Shown here piece by piece: positions 9,274 to 16,937 of a stretch of 26,881 nt of DNA. This stretch comes from Rariglobus sp967755175 (GTDB lineage: Bacteria; Verrucomicrobiota; Verrucomicrobiia; Opitutales; Opitutaceae): the NCBI GenBank assembly GCA_967755175.1, contig CBRAFO010000048.1, forward strand, positions 1-26,881, in the 5' to 3' direction. The stretch's first letter is position 1. Each line of letters starts with the position of its first letter. Made by a program: the position numbers and the translations under genes. Below the pieces are notes generated by a model. The model made no database searches. It was not told the DNA's origin and worked only from the letters and a program-made list of their open reading frames with translations.

Positions 9274-9987
9274 TCAGTCTTTGGGCGGGGTCCACGTCTC
9301 CTTGGCTTTGACGCTTTCGGGGGACGCGTATTCCTGAACCAGGGTGTCTCCGATGTAGAGCCGGGCCCATATGCCAGTGAGTTCACCGCTAAACCCATTT
9401 GAGCCCAGGCTCTTCCACTTATTGAGTCGAAACGACTTGGTGCGAAAGGTGGTGCCTTTTTTGGGGCCGAGAGCTTCGACCTGTCGGCGACCTGATTCCA
9501 CGCGTTGACTGCTGCTCGCGAAGAGCCGGCCGAAGATGTTGTATTCCACCCGGAGGCCTTCGATTGGCTGCAAGGTGGTGTTGGTGAGCTGAACGTTGTA
9601 GCCCCAATCTTCGTAACTATCTTTTGAATACTCGGATTTGTAGGTTACATCCACGTTGAACTTCCCTCGGCTCACGGACATCGCCACGCTGCCGGGAACC
9701 GGCGCGGCCTTGCTGCTTTCAGCGGCTTTCGGAGTCGTTTGGCTCTGGGCCTTCAAGGTGGCTTGATCCTCTTCGCTGAGCTTCGCGAGCGGCATGTCGA
9801 ACAGCTGCCCGTCTTCGCGCCTGATTTTGACGATGTCTCCATCAACGGCGATCACGTCGGCTTTGATGGAGCGCCCCATTTGGTCGGTCAGGGTCCGCAC
9901 CTCCGCCACAGCAGTGAGGCCGGTGAGCATCGCGATGACAGTGATCCCCGACAGTCCTGAAAATGATTTGATGGAGAAGAGGGGCAT
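9274..9987 (-). CDS. Exported SHD1-domain protein, paralogue 1 of a tandem array
   Basis: First gene of the three in the direction of transcription; 237 residues. ATG at 9987 gives a plausible signal peptide (MPLFSIKSFSGLSGITVIAM, cleavage near AVA). The frame stays open to a TTG at 10065, but the extra 26 residues are hydrophilic and would bury the signal, so the shorter form is preferred. The SHD1-like module (VRTLTDQMGRSIKADVIAVD, VKIRREDGQLFDMPLAKL) is followed by an Ala/Ser/Pro linker and the shared C-terminal domain with VSRGKFN, EDWGYNVQLTNTTLQPIE, FRT, and GIWARLYIGDTLVQEYASPE. The 179 nt up to the end of hisN hold no gene. On the minus strand TTGTTT and CATAAA 18 nt apart could be a weak promoter. 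Function unknown. Confidence 0.82.
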   Translation of the reverse strand: MPLFSIKSFSGLSGITVIAMLTGLTAVAEVRTLTDQMGRSIKADVIAVDGDIVKIRREDGQLFDMPLAKLSEEDQATLKAQSQTTPKAAESSKAAPVPGSVAMSVSRGKFNVDVTYKSEYSKDSYEDWGYNVQLTNTTLQPIEGLRVEYNIFGRLFASSSQRVESGRRQVEALGPKKGTTFRTKSFRLNKWKSLGSNGFSGELTGIWARLYIGDTLVQEYASPESVKAKETWTPPKD

Positions 9988-10166
9988 AAACTTGCAAAAT
10001 CGTGGGTCGTGCAAATCGGCGGCGGCCGGTTTATGCCAGTTCGTGGCTTGTGAAAACAAGTTCAATTAAGGCACCTGCATGAACTGTAATGCTCCTGCAC
10101 TGCGGATAGTTGTGTGCTGGAAGATCTCCGGCCGTTGCCGCGTCTGTAAGCCCGGCCTGCCAGCAC

Positions 10167-10931
10167 TCAGGCGTTTAGCGCCTTAAGCACAGCGCAATGC
10201 AGGTCGGCGCTGGCCGCGACCACCGACGCGCCCTTCATGGGATCGCCGCCTTGCCAATCGGTGATCACGCCACCGGCGCCACGCACGACGGGGACGATGG
10301 CGGCGAGATCCCAAAGGTTCATGATCGGATCGACCATGATGTCGGCAAAGCCAGCCGAGAGCAGCAGGTAGCCGTAACAATCGCCCCACGTGCGCACGAG
10401 ACGGGCACGTTTGCCAAAGGCATCATAGGCGGCGCCGTTCTGGTATTTGGCGGGGTTGTAAGGGTCGCTGGTGAGGAGGGTGGCGTCCTCAATCCGTGCG
10501 CAAGAGCGGATGCGCACGGGGCGCTCGTTGAGCGTGGTGGTCGTGCCATCGCCGATCATGAGCTGCTGTAAAATCGGCTGGTGGATCGCGCCGAGCACGG
10601 GCTGGCCGTTGTGCAGGAGGGCGATGAGCGTGCCCCAGAGCGGCACGCCGGTGATGAATGCCTTGGTGCCATCGATGGGATCGAGCACCCACACGAATTC
10701 AGCGTCCGGGCGGTCTTCGCCGAATTCTTCGCCGATGATGCCGTGCGTGGGGAACTTTTTGGTGATCAGCGTGCGCAAGAGTTGCTCCGCGCCCTTGTCG
10801 GCGGCCGTCACGGGGGAATCGTCGGACTTGATTTCAACCGCGAGCGCCGGATTGGCGAAATAGGGTCGGATGAAGTCGCCGCTCTGAAGAGCGAGTTCGG
10901 TGATAAACGTGCGGTAAGGCGTAAGATCCAC
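10167..10931 (-). CDS. hisN: Histidinol-phosphatase of the inositol-monophosphatase family
   Basis: The protein belongs to the metal-dependent inositol-monophosphatase-like superfamily. The metal-binding motifs are present in order: GEEFG (67-71), DPIDGT (84-89) and the C-terminal WD (207-208) followed by a glycine-rich segment. DPIDGT followed by KAFITGVPLWGTLIALL is the pattern typical of HisN-type histidinol-phosphatases, which make histidinol from histidinol phosphate; inositol monophosphatase or another sugar phosphatase is the alternative. Its 254 residues match the family length. It starts with GTG at 10931 and has no visible Shine-Dalgarno. No other his gene is in the window. Upstream and divergent is the exonuclease gene, across a gap filled by an inverted-repeat element. 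Confidence 0.85.
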   Translation of the reverse strand: MDLTPYRTFITELALQSGDFIRPYFANPALAVEIKSDDSPVTAADKGAEQLLRTLITKKFPTHGIIGEEFGEDRPDAEFVWVLDPIDGTKAFITGVPLWGTLIALLHNGQPVLGAIHQPILQQLMIGDGTTTTLNERPVRIRSCARIEDATLLTSDPYNPAKYQNGAAYDAFGKRARLVRTWGDCYGYLLLSAGFADIMVDPIMNLWDLAAIVPVVRGAGGVITDWQGGDPMKGASVVAASADLHCAVLKALNA

Positions 10932-10943
10932 GGAGTCTTAGAA

Positions 10944-11103
10944 ACCACGAAACCCGCGAAACACACGAAAAAAGCCGGCGGAGCCTCCCGCGCAACCGGA
11001 TCAATGAGTAACCTAATAGGTTACTCGTGTCCGTTGGCTCTTTTCCGGTGGGCGGGCGGACTGAAGGTTTGGATTTCGCGGCGCGGGTGTGTTTCGTGAT
11101 GAA
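10944..11103. repeat. Inverted-repeat element with CACGAAA-type arms filling a divergent intergenic region
   Basis: The left arm at about 10944-10970 (ACCACGAAACCC, CGCGAAACACACGAAA) and the right arm at about 11074-11103 (reverse complement begins TTCATCACGAAACACACC) point towards each other across about 103 nt. The right arm matches the left arm of the 31-126 element at 23 of 30 positions. The two local arms share the CACGAAAC core but are diverged and partly offset. The element spans almost the whole gap between hisN (GTG at 10931) and the exonuclease gene (ATG at 11106), so any promoters for both genes lie in or between the arms. A perfect 21-nt palindrome sits in its middle. Confidence 0.75.
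11006..11026. repeat. GTNACYTAWTARGTNAC palindrome, copy 1
   Basis: A perfect palindrome with 10-nt arms and a single central A: GAGTAACCTA, A, TAGGTTACTC. It is one of five related palindromes in the window (others at 18291, 18371, 20443 and 21809). It lies inside the inverted-repeat element between divergent hisN and the exonuclease gene. No T-run follows on either strand. Confidence 0.9.
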
Positions 11104-11105
11104 AA

Positions 11106-11771
11106 ATGCCTTGGACCGATCACCTTATTCACTTCGTCGATTTTGAAGGCAGCATTGCGTCCGGCATCCTCGAATACGGCGTGGTGACAATGCGCGGCGC
11201 GAAGATCCTCGAAACGAAAACCCGGCTCTGTCGCGCAACCGGGCGCGTGCGCGCGGAAGACGTGGCGGTCCACGGGCTCGACGCGGTCGCTGTGGCGGAC
11301 TACGCGCCGTTCGGCGAGGAGTTCGAGTTGTTCGCGCGTTGGCGGGAAACCGGGCCACTGGCGGCGCATTTCGCGAACGCGGAAAACACCCTCATCAAAT
11401 CCGTGTGGCCTTATCCGCGCACATCGCCGGATTTCACGCGTCCGGGTGCCGCAGTCACGGAGTGGGGCGCGTGGATCGACACGGGGCGCCTCTATCCGCA
11501 GCTCTATCCGTCGCTCGCCTCGGCGAAGCTGGCCGATGTGGTGGCGGCGTTCGCGTTGCAACCGCAGCTCGATGCGGTCGCGGCGGAGCATTGTCCGGCG
11601 GAACGGAGGCACTATCACGCGGCCCTTTACGATGCGTTGGCGGGCGCGTTGTTGCTGGCGCGGCTGGCCGAGGAGCCCGAGCTCGCCGGGCAATCGCTTG
11701 CCTGGTTTTTGGAAATGAGCACGCTGGACGGCACTCGGCGCGACGAGATGCGCCAAGGCGGGCTTTTTTAA
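11106..11771 (+). CDS. DEDDh-type 3'-5' exonuclease domain protein
   Basis: The 221-residue protein has the features of the DnaQ-like exonuclease superfamily: motif I FVDFEGS with Asp12 and Glu14, motif II in the AAHFANAEN segment (His88 region), and motif III HYHAALYDALAG (His169/171 and Asp176), typical of the DEDDh type. VHGLD (55-59) also resembles the conserved post-motif-I block of DnaQ homologues. It stands alone without a polymerase or helicase domain, so a repair or RNA/DNA trimming role is more likely than replicative proofreading. The ATG lies 2 nt after the right arm of the inverted-repeat element, so its 5' leader is repeat-derived. The stop TAA is 29 nt before the next gene, so cotranscription with the glycerophosphodiesterase gene and glpD is likely. 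Confidence 0.8.
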   Translation: MPWTDHLIHFVDFEGSIASGILEYGVVTMRGAKILETKTRLCRATGRVRAEDVAVHGLDAVAVADYAPFGEEFELFARWRETGPLAAHFANAENTLIKSVWPYPRTSPDFTRPGAAVTEWGAWIDTGRLYPQLYPSLASAKLADVVAAFALQPQLDAVAAEHCPAERRHYHAALYDALAGALLLARLAEEPELAGQSLAWFLEMSTLDGTRRDEMRQGGLF

Positions 11772-11800
11772 AACCGACACCTCCGATACCTCTACTCATC

Positions 11801-12544
11801 ATGAAGCACACGGTCGAAATTGTCGCCCATCGGGGTGCTTCGGCAGAAGCACCGGAAAACACCGCCGCTTCGGCAAAACTAGGCTGGTTGCAGCAAGCCG
11901 ATGCCGTGGAGATCGACGTTCACCTGACGCGCGATGGCGAGGTGGCGGTCATTCACGATCCGACGCTCTTGCGCACCACGGGACGGAACGCTCGCGTGGA
12001 TGAGTTGACGCTGGCGGATATCCAAAAACTGGATGCGGGCATCTGGAAAGGCGCGACCTGGCGAGGCGAGCGCGTCCCGTCACTCGCGCAAATCCTTGCA
12101 ACCGTCCCGGCCGGGCGGCGGCTCTTCGTCGAATTGAAGGCGGCGGACGGTCTCGTCCCGGCATTGCAGCGCACGATTACCGCCGGTCCCGTTAACCCCG
12201 AGCGAATCGTGCTCATTAGTTTCGAGCTGGAGGCATTGCGTGAGGCCAAGCAGGCGCTGCCGGGCTGTCGGGCGCTGTTCCTTGCGGATACCCCCGAAGG
12301 TGTGCCGGAGAAACTGCCGGGCTTGATTCGCCTCTGCCGTGACGAAGGGTTTGACGGACTGGGCGTGAGCACGGGCTGGCCGATCGATGCACGCTTGGTG
12401 GACCGGCTTCGCGCCGAAGGCCTCGAATTGCACGTGTGGACCGTGAACGATGCGCGGCGTGCTCGCGAGTTGGCCGCCGCCGGAGTGATGAGTATCACGA
12501 CAGACCGGCCGGGCTGGTTGCGCGAACAACTCACCGAAAGTTGA
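11801..12544 (+). CDS. ugpQ: Glycerophosphodiester phosphodiesterase
   Basis: The enzyme hydrolyses glycerophosphodiesters, the deacylated phospholipid products, to sn-glycerol-3-phosphate and an alcohol. The 247-residue cytosolic-type protein (no signal peptide) has the GDPD TIM-barrel signatures: AHRGASAEAPENT near the N-terminus (catalytic His with Glu and Asn), EIDVHLTRDGEVAVIHDP (metal-binding Glu and Asp, second catalytic His), LFVELKA, and the C-terminal HVWTVND and TTDRPGWL. The ATG at 11801 is chosen because the barrel starts directly after it; the frame continues upstream only as a shadow of the exonuclease gene. The stop codon is 2 nt before the glpD ATG, so the two enzymes are surely one operon and act in sequence. 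The symbol ugpQ is used for the family; no ugp transporter is present. Confidence 0.93.
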   Translation: MKHTVEIVAHRGASAEAPENTAASAKLGWLQQADAVEIDVHLTRDGEVAVIHDPTLLRTTGRNARVDELTLADIQKLDAGIWKGATWRGERVPSLAQILATVPAGRRLFVELKAADGLVPALQRTITAGPVNPERIVLISFELEALREAKQALPGCRALFLADTPEGVPEKLPGLIRLCRDEGFDGLGVSTGWPIDARLVDRLRAEGLELHVWTVNDARRARELAAAGVMSITTDRPGWLREQLTES

Positions 12545-12546
12545 TT

Positions 12547-14181
12547 ATGCAACGCGAGCCCATGCTGGACCGGCTGCGCTCGGGGGAGGTGTTCGACATG
12601 GTAGTGGTGGGCGGCGGCGCGACGGGCTTGGGCGCGGCGGTCGAGGCGGCGACCCGCGGTTATCGCGTGGCGCTGATAGAGCAGGATGATTTCGCCAAAG
12701 GCACGTCGAGCCGCGCAACCAAGCTCGTGCATGGTGGCGTGCGCTACCTGAAGCAGGGCAACCTCTCGCTCGTGCTCACCGCACTCCGCGAACGCGGACA
12801 TCTCTTGCGCAACGCGCCTCACCTCACGCGCAACTTCGCGTTCGTCATTCCCAATTACACGTGGTCGGACGGGGTGTTTTACGGGATCGGTTTAAAACTC
12901 TACGACCGCATGGCGGGTCGGCTCAGCTTGGGGCGTTCGCAGCTGCTCAGCCGCGAGGAAACTCGTGCGTTGCTTCCCACGGTCGAGCCGCTGGGGCTGA
13001 AGAGCGGTGTGCTCTACCACGACGGCCAATTCGACGACGCGCGGCTGGCCGTGAATCTCGCGCAAACCGCCGCCGAGCACGGTGCGGTGGTGGTCAACTA
13101 CTGTGGCTGCGTGGGCTTCATCAAAGCAGCGGACGGCCGCATCACGGGTGTGGCCGTCCGCGATCACGAGACCGGCGCGGAGTTTACGGTGCGGGCCAGT
13201 GTGGTGATCAACGCCACGGGCGTTTTCGTGGATTCGTTGCGCAAGGCCGACGAGCCCGCGGCGCCTCCGCTGGTTACTGTCAGCCAGGGAATCCACATCG
13301 TGTTGCCCAAGTCATTTCTCCCGGGCGACGCCGCGTTGATGGTTCCAAAAACGGCGGACGGCCGAGTGCTATTCGCCGTGCCGTGGCACGATTGCGTGGT
13401 GGTGGGGACAACCGATACGCCGGTCGCACACGCGATGCTGGAACCGCGCGCGTTGGATGAAGAGCGGGCGTTCGTGATGGAGCACGCGCGGAAATACCTG
13501 GCGAAAGATCCGTCCGATGACGATGTGCTCAGCGTGTTCGCCGGGCTGCGTCCGCTGGTGAAGAAAGCCGGTGCGGCGGGCGGCACGGCTGCGTTGTCGC
13601 GCGACCACACACTCGTGGTGAGCGCCAGCGGTTTGGTCACCATCACCGGTGGTAAATGGACGACTTACCGCAAGATGGGCGAGGACGTGGTCGATCAGGC
13701 GGAGCGTGTCGCTGGTCTGGCCAAACGCGCGAGCTGCACGGCTGATCTACGGATTCACGGATGGTGCGAAGTGCCGGCGGCGGCACCGGCGAAGGCAGCG
13801 GTTTTGCCCTCGCCGTCGTCAGTAGCAGATGGGCGGCTGGCGATTTACGGATCCGATGCGGCGGGCATTGGCGAGATGGCGCGAAGCCATCCCGAACTCG
13901 ACGCGCCGGTTCATCCGCAGCTCGCGTTTCGGGGTGCCGAGGTCGTTTGGCAGGCACGGCACGAGATGGCGCGCACGGTGGAAGACGTGCTGGCGCGCCG
14001 CACGCGTTCGCTGTTGCTCAACGCCCGTGCCTCGATCGAAGCGGCACCGGCTGTGGCGGAGCTGCTGGCGCGGGAGCTGGGCCGCGATGCGGCTTGGCAG
14101 CGCGCTCAGGTGGACACTTACACGCGGCTCGCTCGCGGCTACGTGTTCACCGATCCGGCGAGCCGGGGAAAAAACGACTGA
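12547..14181 (+). CDS. glpD: Aerobic glycerol-3-phosphate dehydrogenase, FAD-dependent
   Basis: GlpD is a membrane-associated flavoprotein that oxidises glycerol-3-phosphate to dihydroxyacetone phosphate and passes electrons to quinones. The 544-residue protein begins with the dinucleotide-binding fold (DMVVVGGGATGLG, glycines at 22-27), followed by the GlpD-specific KGTSSRATKLVHGGVRYL segment (51-68). Further blocks are VVINATGVFVD, VPWHDCVVVGTTDT, GLRPLV and ITGGKWTTYRKMGED. The C-terminal DAO_C-type domain (about 400-530) is complete. It is directly downstream of the phosphodiesterase gene (2 nt), which supplies its substrate. The last 35 nt overlap the 3' end of the convergent HAD phosphatase gene. 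No glpF or glpK is in the window, so the route serves phospholipid-derived rather than free glycerol, as far as can be seen. Confidence 0.95.
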   Translation: MQREPMLDRLRSGEVFDMVVVGGGATGLGAAVEAATRGYRVALIEQDDFAKGTSSRATKLVHGGVRYLKQGNLSLVLTALRERGHLLRNAPHLTRNFAFVIPNYTWSDGVFYGIGLKLYDRMAGRLSLGRSQLLSREETRALLPTVEPLGLKSGVLYHDGQFDDARLAVNLAQTAAEHGAVVVNYCGCVGFIKAADGRITGVAVRDHETGAEFTVRASVVINATGVFVDSLRKADEPAAPPLVTVSQGIHIVLPKSFLPGDAALMVPKTADGRVLFAVPWHDCVVVGTTDTPVAHAMLEPRALDEERAFVMEHARKYLAKDPSDDDVLSVFAGLRPLVKKAGAAGGTAALSRDHTLVVSASGLVTITGGKWTTYRKMGEDVVDQAERVAGLAKRASCTADLRIHGWCEVPAAAPAKAAVLPSPSSVADGRLAIYGSDAAGIGEMARSHPELDAPVHPQLAFRGAEVVWQARHEMARTVEDVLARRTRSLLLNARASIEAAPAVAELLARELGRDAAWQRAQVDTYTRLARGYVFTDPASRGKND

Positions 14182-14809
14182 TCAGTTCCGCGAGCGAGGT
14201 CTCGGCCAAGGAGCCGAGCTTGAGCGCGGAGTGAGGGAACGCGCAGTGGACCGTCGATGGGTTGGGGATAACCACGACGCGGAGTCCCGCGCGGTGAGCG
14301 GCGACATGCCCAGGCACCGAGTCTTCGAAGGCAATGGCCTCGTGCGCGCTCACATCAAGACCGCGCAGCGCGGCGAGATAGACGTCGGGCTCGGGTTTGC
14401 CGATGGCGACGTCGTCGCGGCAAGCAATGGTGTCAAAGAAGCCGAGCATGTTGCGATGAGCGAGGTGGCCTTCGACGTGGGTGTGCGAGGAGTTGGACGC
14501 GAGGCCGATCTTGAGGCCGGAGGCGCGTGCGGCGTGGAGCAAGGCAAGCGCACCGGGCAGCGGTGGCGCGGCGAGCGTGAGTGCGCGTGCGGCGATCCGG
14601 TAGCGTTCCTCTAGCACGACGCGATCGATCTCCGGCGCGTAGGCGGCCCAGTAGTCGTGAACCACATCGGTGTGTCCAACGATGTGGTGAAGCGCCCCGC
14701 GATCACAGGCGACCCCGTCCTCCGCGTGCAGTTGCACCCAGGCGTCGATCAGCACCGTTTCGGTGTCCACCAGCAATCCGTCGAAATCGAAAATCAGCGC
14801 GCGCAACAT
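14147..14809 (-). CDS. HAD-superfamily hydrolase, beta-phosphoglucomutase/phosphatase-like
   Basis: The 220-residue protein carries all four HAD motifs: FDFDGLLVDTE (nucleophile Asp8, acid/base Asp10), the ASNSS threonine/serine motif II, the motif III lysine with GKPEPDVYLAAL, and the acidic motif IV FEDSVPG. A helical cap (about 15-90) between motifs I and II puts it in subclass I with beta-phosphoglucomutase and phosphoglycolate-type phosphatases. The substrate cannot be read from the sequence. ATG at 14809 is chosen because motif I follows within seven residues; the frame is open for 59 more codons upstream without family similarity and would run into the divergent pepF gene. It converges on glpD with a 35-nt overlap, so the two messages are complementary at their 3' ends. 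This may be fortuitous. Confidence 0.9.
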   Translation of the reverse strand: MLRALIFDFDGLLVDTETVLIDAWVQLHAEDGVACDRGALHHIVGHTDVVHDYWAAYAPEIDRVVLEERYRIAARALTLAAPPLPGALALLHAARASGLKIGLASNSSHTHVEGHLAHRNMLGFFDTIACRDDVAIGKPEPDVYLAALRGLDVSAHEAIAFEDSVPGHVAAHRAGLRVVVIPNPSTVHCAFPHSALKLGSLAETSLAELISRFFPGSPDR

Positions 14810-14876
14810 AAGAGAAGAAAACCACCTTTTGTGTCGGGCGACTCGACGCAAGCGATGAAAACATTTTAGTGCGGAC

Positions 14877-16790
14877 ATGACCGGTTCCCCCTTCCGTTTC
14901 GCCTCAGCACGTCCGCTGATCCTTGCAACCGCCTCCCTTTTTCTGATGACCCACGCCCTCGCCGACACCAAGCCCACCACTCGCAACCGCGCCGAGATCG
15001 CCTCCGACTACAAATGGGACTTCTCCGCCATCTACCCCGACTGGGCTGCGTGGGAGCAGGGCATGAAAGACATGCAGGCAAAGATGGATGCCTTTACCGC
15101 GCTCAAAGGCACGCTGAAGGACGGGCCCGCCGCCATCCTCAAAGCCTACCGTCTCTACGACGAAGTCGGCATCATTCAGTATCGCGCTTTCCGTTACCCG
15201 CAGCTCCAGCGCGACACCGATACGCGCAACCAAGACATCGCCGGTCGCCTCCAGCGCGTGCAGGCGCTCTTCGCGAAATTCGGCACCGCCACCGCGTGGT
15301 TCCAACCCGAGTTGCTCGCCATCCCCGAGGAAACCATGCGCGGCTGGCTCGATTCCACTCCCGACCTCGCGCCTTACCGCTTCCCGATCCTCGACGCCTA
15401 TCGGCAGCAGAAGCACGTGCTCGATGAGAAGGGCGAAAAGCTCCTCTCGTATGCCACGCGTTTCAACGAGACGCCGCGCTCCGTTTACTCCGAGCTGAGC
15501 ACCTCCGACATCAAGTTTCCGACCATCACCTTGGCCGACGGCAAAGACGTCACGCTCACGCCCGGTGCCTACCAATCGATCCTCGCGACCAACTATAACC
15601 AAGCCGACCGCGCGAAGGCGTTTGAGGCTTACCTCAAAACCTACGAAGCCACCAAGAATACCTATGCCGCGATCTACCGCGGCATCCTTGAACGCGGCTG
15701 GTTCCTCACGCAGGCCCGCGATTACCCCACGACCCTCCACCGGGCGCTCGATGGCAACGCCATCCCGGTCGATGTTTACACCACGCTCGTCGAGACCGTC
15801 CGCTCCGGCACTGCTCCGCTACAACGCTACTTCAAGCTCCGCCAAAAGATCCTCGGGCTAAAAACCTACCACCTCTACGACGGGCAGATCCCGCTCATCA
15901 AAGACGACACCCAGTGGCCCTACACGCCCGCCCGGGCGCTCGTCCGCGAATCGGTTGCCCCGCTCGGCGCCGAATACCAGGCCAAATACACCGAGCTGCT
16001 CGAACGCAACCGCCTCGACGTTTACGAAAACGAAGGCAAACGCTCCGGTGCCTACAGCGCGGGCGTTTACGGTGTCGGTCCCTACGTGTTGATGAACTAC
16101 AACGACACGCTCGATGCGGTCTTCACGTTTGCGCACGAGATGGGCCACGCGATGCACACCCGCCTCTCCGAGGAAAACCAGCCCTTCGTCACGTCGGACT
16201 ACACCATCTTTGTCGCCGAGGTGGCCTCGACCACCAACGAGCGCCTGCTCCTCGAAAAGCTCCTCGCTACGCACGCCGACCCGAAGGAGCGCTTCCTGCT
16301 GCTCCAGCACGCCATCGATAGCATCGTGGGCACGTTCTACAGCCAAGTCCTCTTTGCCGATTTCGAGTATCGCGCCCATGCACTCGCCGAGAAAGGCGAG
16401 CCGCTCACTGCCGACGTGTTCAGCACGCTCTACGGCGACCTCCTCAAGACCTACTACGGTGATGCCATCGCCGAAGATCCGCTCTACCGCTATACGTGGA
16501 CGCGCATCCCGCATTTCTACAATTCGCCTTACTACGTTTACCAATACGCGACCTGCTTCGCCTCGTCGGCGCAACTCTACAAGGCGATGAACACCGGCAC
16601 TGCGGACGAGCGTGCCGCGGCGACGGCGCGTTACCTCACGCTCCTCAAGAGCGGCGGAAACGACCACCCGATGGAGCAGCTTCGCAAGGCCGGCGTTGAC
16701 CTGTCGAAACGTGAAACGGTGCAGGCCGTCATCGACCAAATGAACGAGTTGGTCACGCGCTTGGAAGCCGAAGCCGCGAAGCTAAAATAA
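14877..16790 (+). CDS. pepF: Exported oligoendopeptidase F-like zinc metallopeptidase (M3 family)
   Basis: M3 peptidases hydrolyse short peptides inside a closed channel. The 637-residue protein has the zinc site HEMGH (His420, Glu421, His424) in FTFAHEMGHAMHTRL, a downstream acidic segment (FVAEVASTTNERLLLE) supplying the third zinc ligand, and the C-terminal family block YYVYQYATCFASSAQLYKAM. Oligoendopeptidase F is normally cytosolic and about 600 residues. This copy has an N-terminal signal peptide (about 1-29, hydrophobic LILATASLFLMTHALA), so the product is probably periplasmic or secreted and may degrade imported peptides. The ATG at 14877 has no Shine-Dalgarno. The 67-nt gap to the divergent HAD gene must hold both promoters. 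A hairpin with a short T-tract follows the stop codon. Confidence 0.92.
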   Translation: MTGSPFRFASARPLILATASLFLMTHALADTKPTTRNRAEIASDYKWDFSAIYPDWAAWEQGMKDMQAKMDAFTALKGTLKDGPAAILKAYRLYDEVGIIQYRAFRYPQLQRDTDTRNQDIAGRLQRVQALFAKFGTATAWFQPELLAIPEETMRGWLDSTPDLAPYRFPILDAYRQQKHVLDEKGEKLLSYATRFNETPRSVYSELSTSDIKFPTITLADGKDVTLTPGAYQSILATNYNQADRAKAFEAYLKTYEATKNTYAAIYRGILERGWFLTQARDYPTTLHRALDGNAIPVDVYTTLVETVRSGTAPLQRYFKLRQKILGLKTYHLYDGQIPLIKDDTQWPYTPARALVRESVAPLGAEYQAKYTELLERNRLDVYENEGKRSGAYSAGVYGVGPYVLMNYNDTLDAVFTFAHEMGHAMHTRLSEENQPFVTSDYTIFVAEVASTTNERLLLEKLLATHADPKERFLLLQHAIDSIVGTFYSQVLFADFEYRAHALAEKGEPLTADVFSTLYGDLLKTYYGDAIAEDPLYRYTWTRIPHFYNSPYYVYQYATCFASSAQLYKAMNTGTADERAAATARYLTLLKSGGNDHPMEQLRKAGVDLSKRETVQAVIDQMNELVTRLEAEAAKLK

Positions 16791-16794
16791 AAGT

Positions 16795-16824
16795 GGACGC
16801 GGCATCTTGCCACGTCCCGCTTTT
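16795..16824 (+). terminator. Possible terminator after the M3 peptidase gene
   Basis: The arms GGACG-C-GGC (16795-16803) and GCC-A-CGTCC (16809-16817) form an 8-bp stem with one C/A mismatch and the loop ATCTT. CGC and a short run of four T (16821-16824) follow. It begins 5 nt after the stop codon. The T-tract is weak, and this could instead be a copy of a GC-rich intergenic palindrome. Confidence 0.5.
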
Positions 16825-16937
16825 CACCTGCACGCGCGCCCGCCCGCCACCTCGGGTGGGCACCGGCTCGACCAACCGGTAAATCGGTGAACCGGCCAAG
16901 CTTGCGTGGGCACGCCTGCTGGTTTGGCTTCAACACC

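Noticed and set aside
11006..11026. LexA or copper-regulator operator
   Set aside because: The palindrome does not match TGTTC/GAACA, GAAC-N4-GTTC or TACA-type CopY half sites, and the copy nearest a copper gene lies at its 3' end.
11013..12822. Long minus-strand frames of 255 and 289 codons
   Set aside because: Arginine-rich shadows of the exonuclease, glycerophosphodiesterase and glpD genes, with no family similarity.
15858..16739. 293-codon open frame on the minus strand
   Set aside because: Antisense shadow of the M3 peptidase gene; it is valine- and glutamate-rich, as expected for the complement of its codons.
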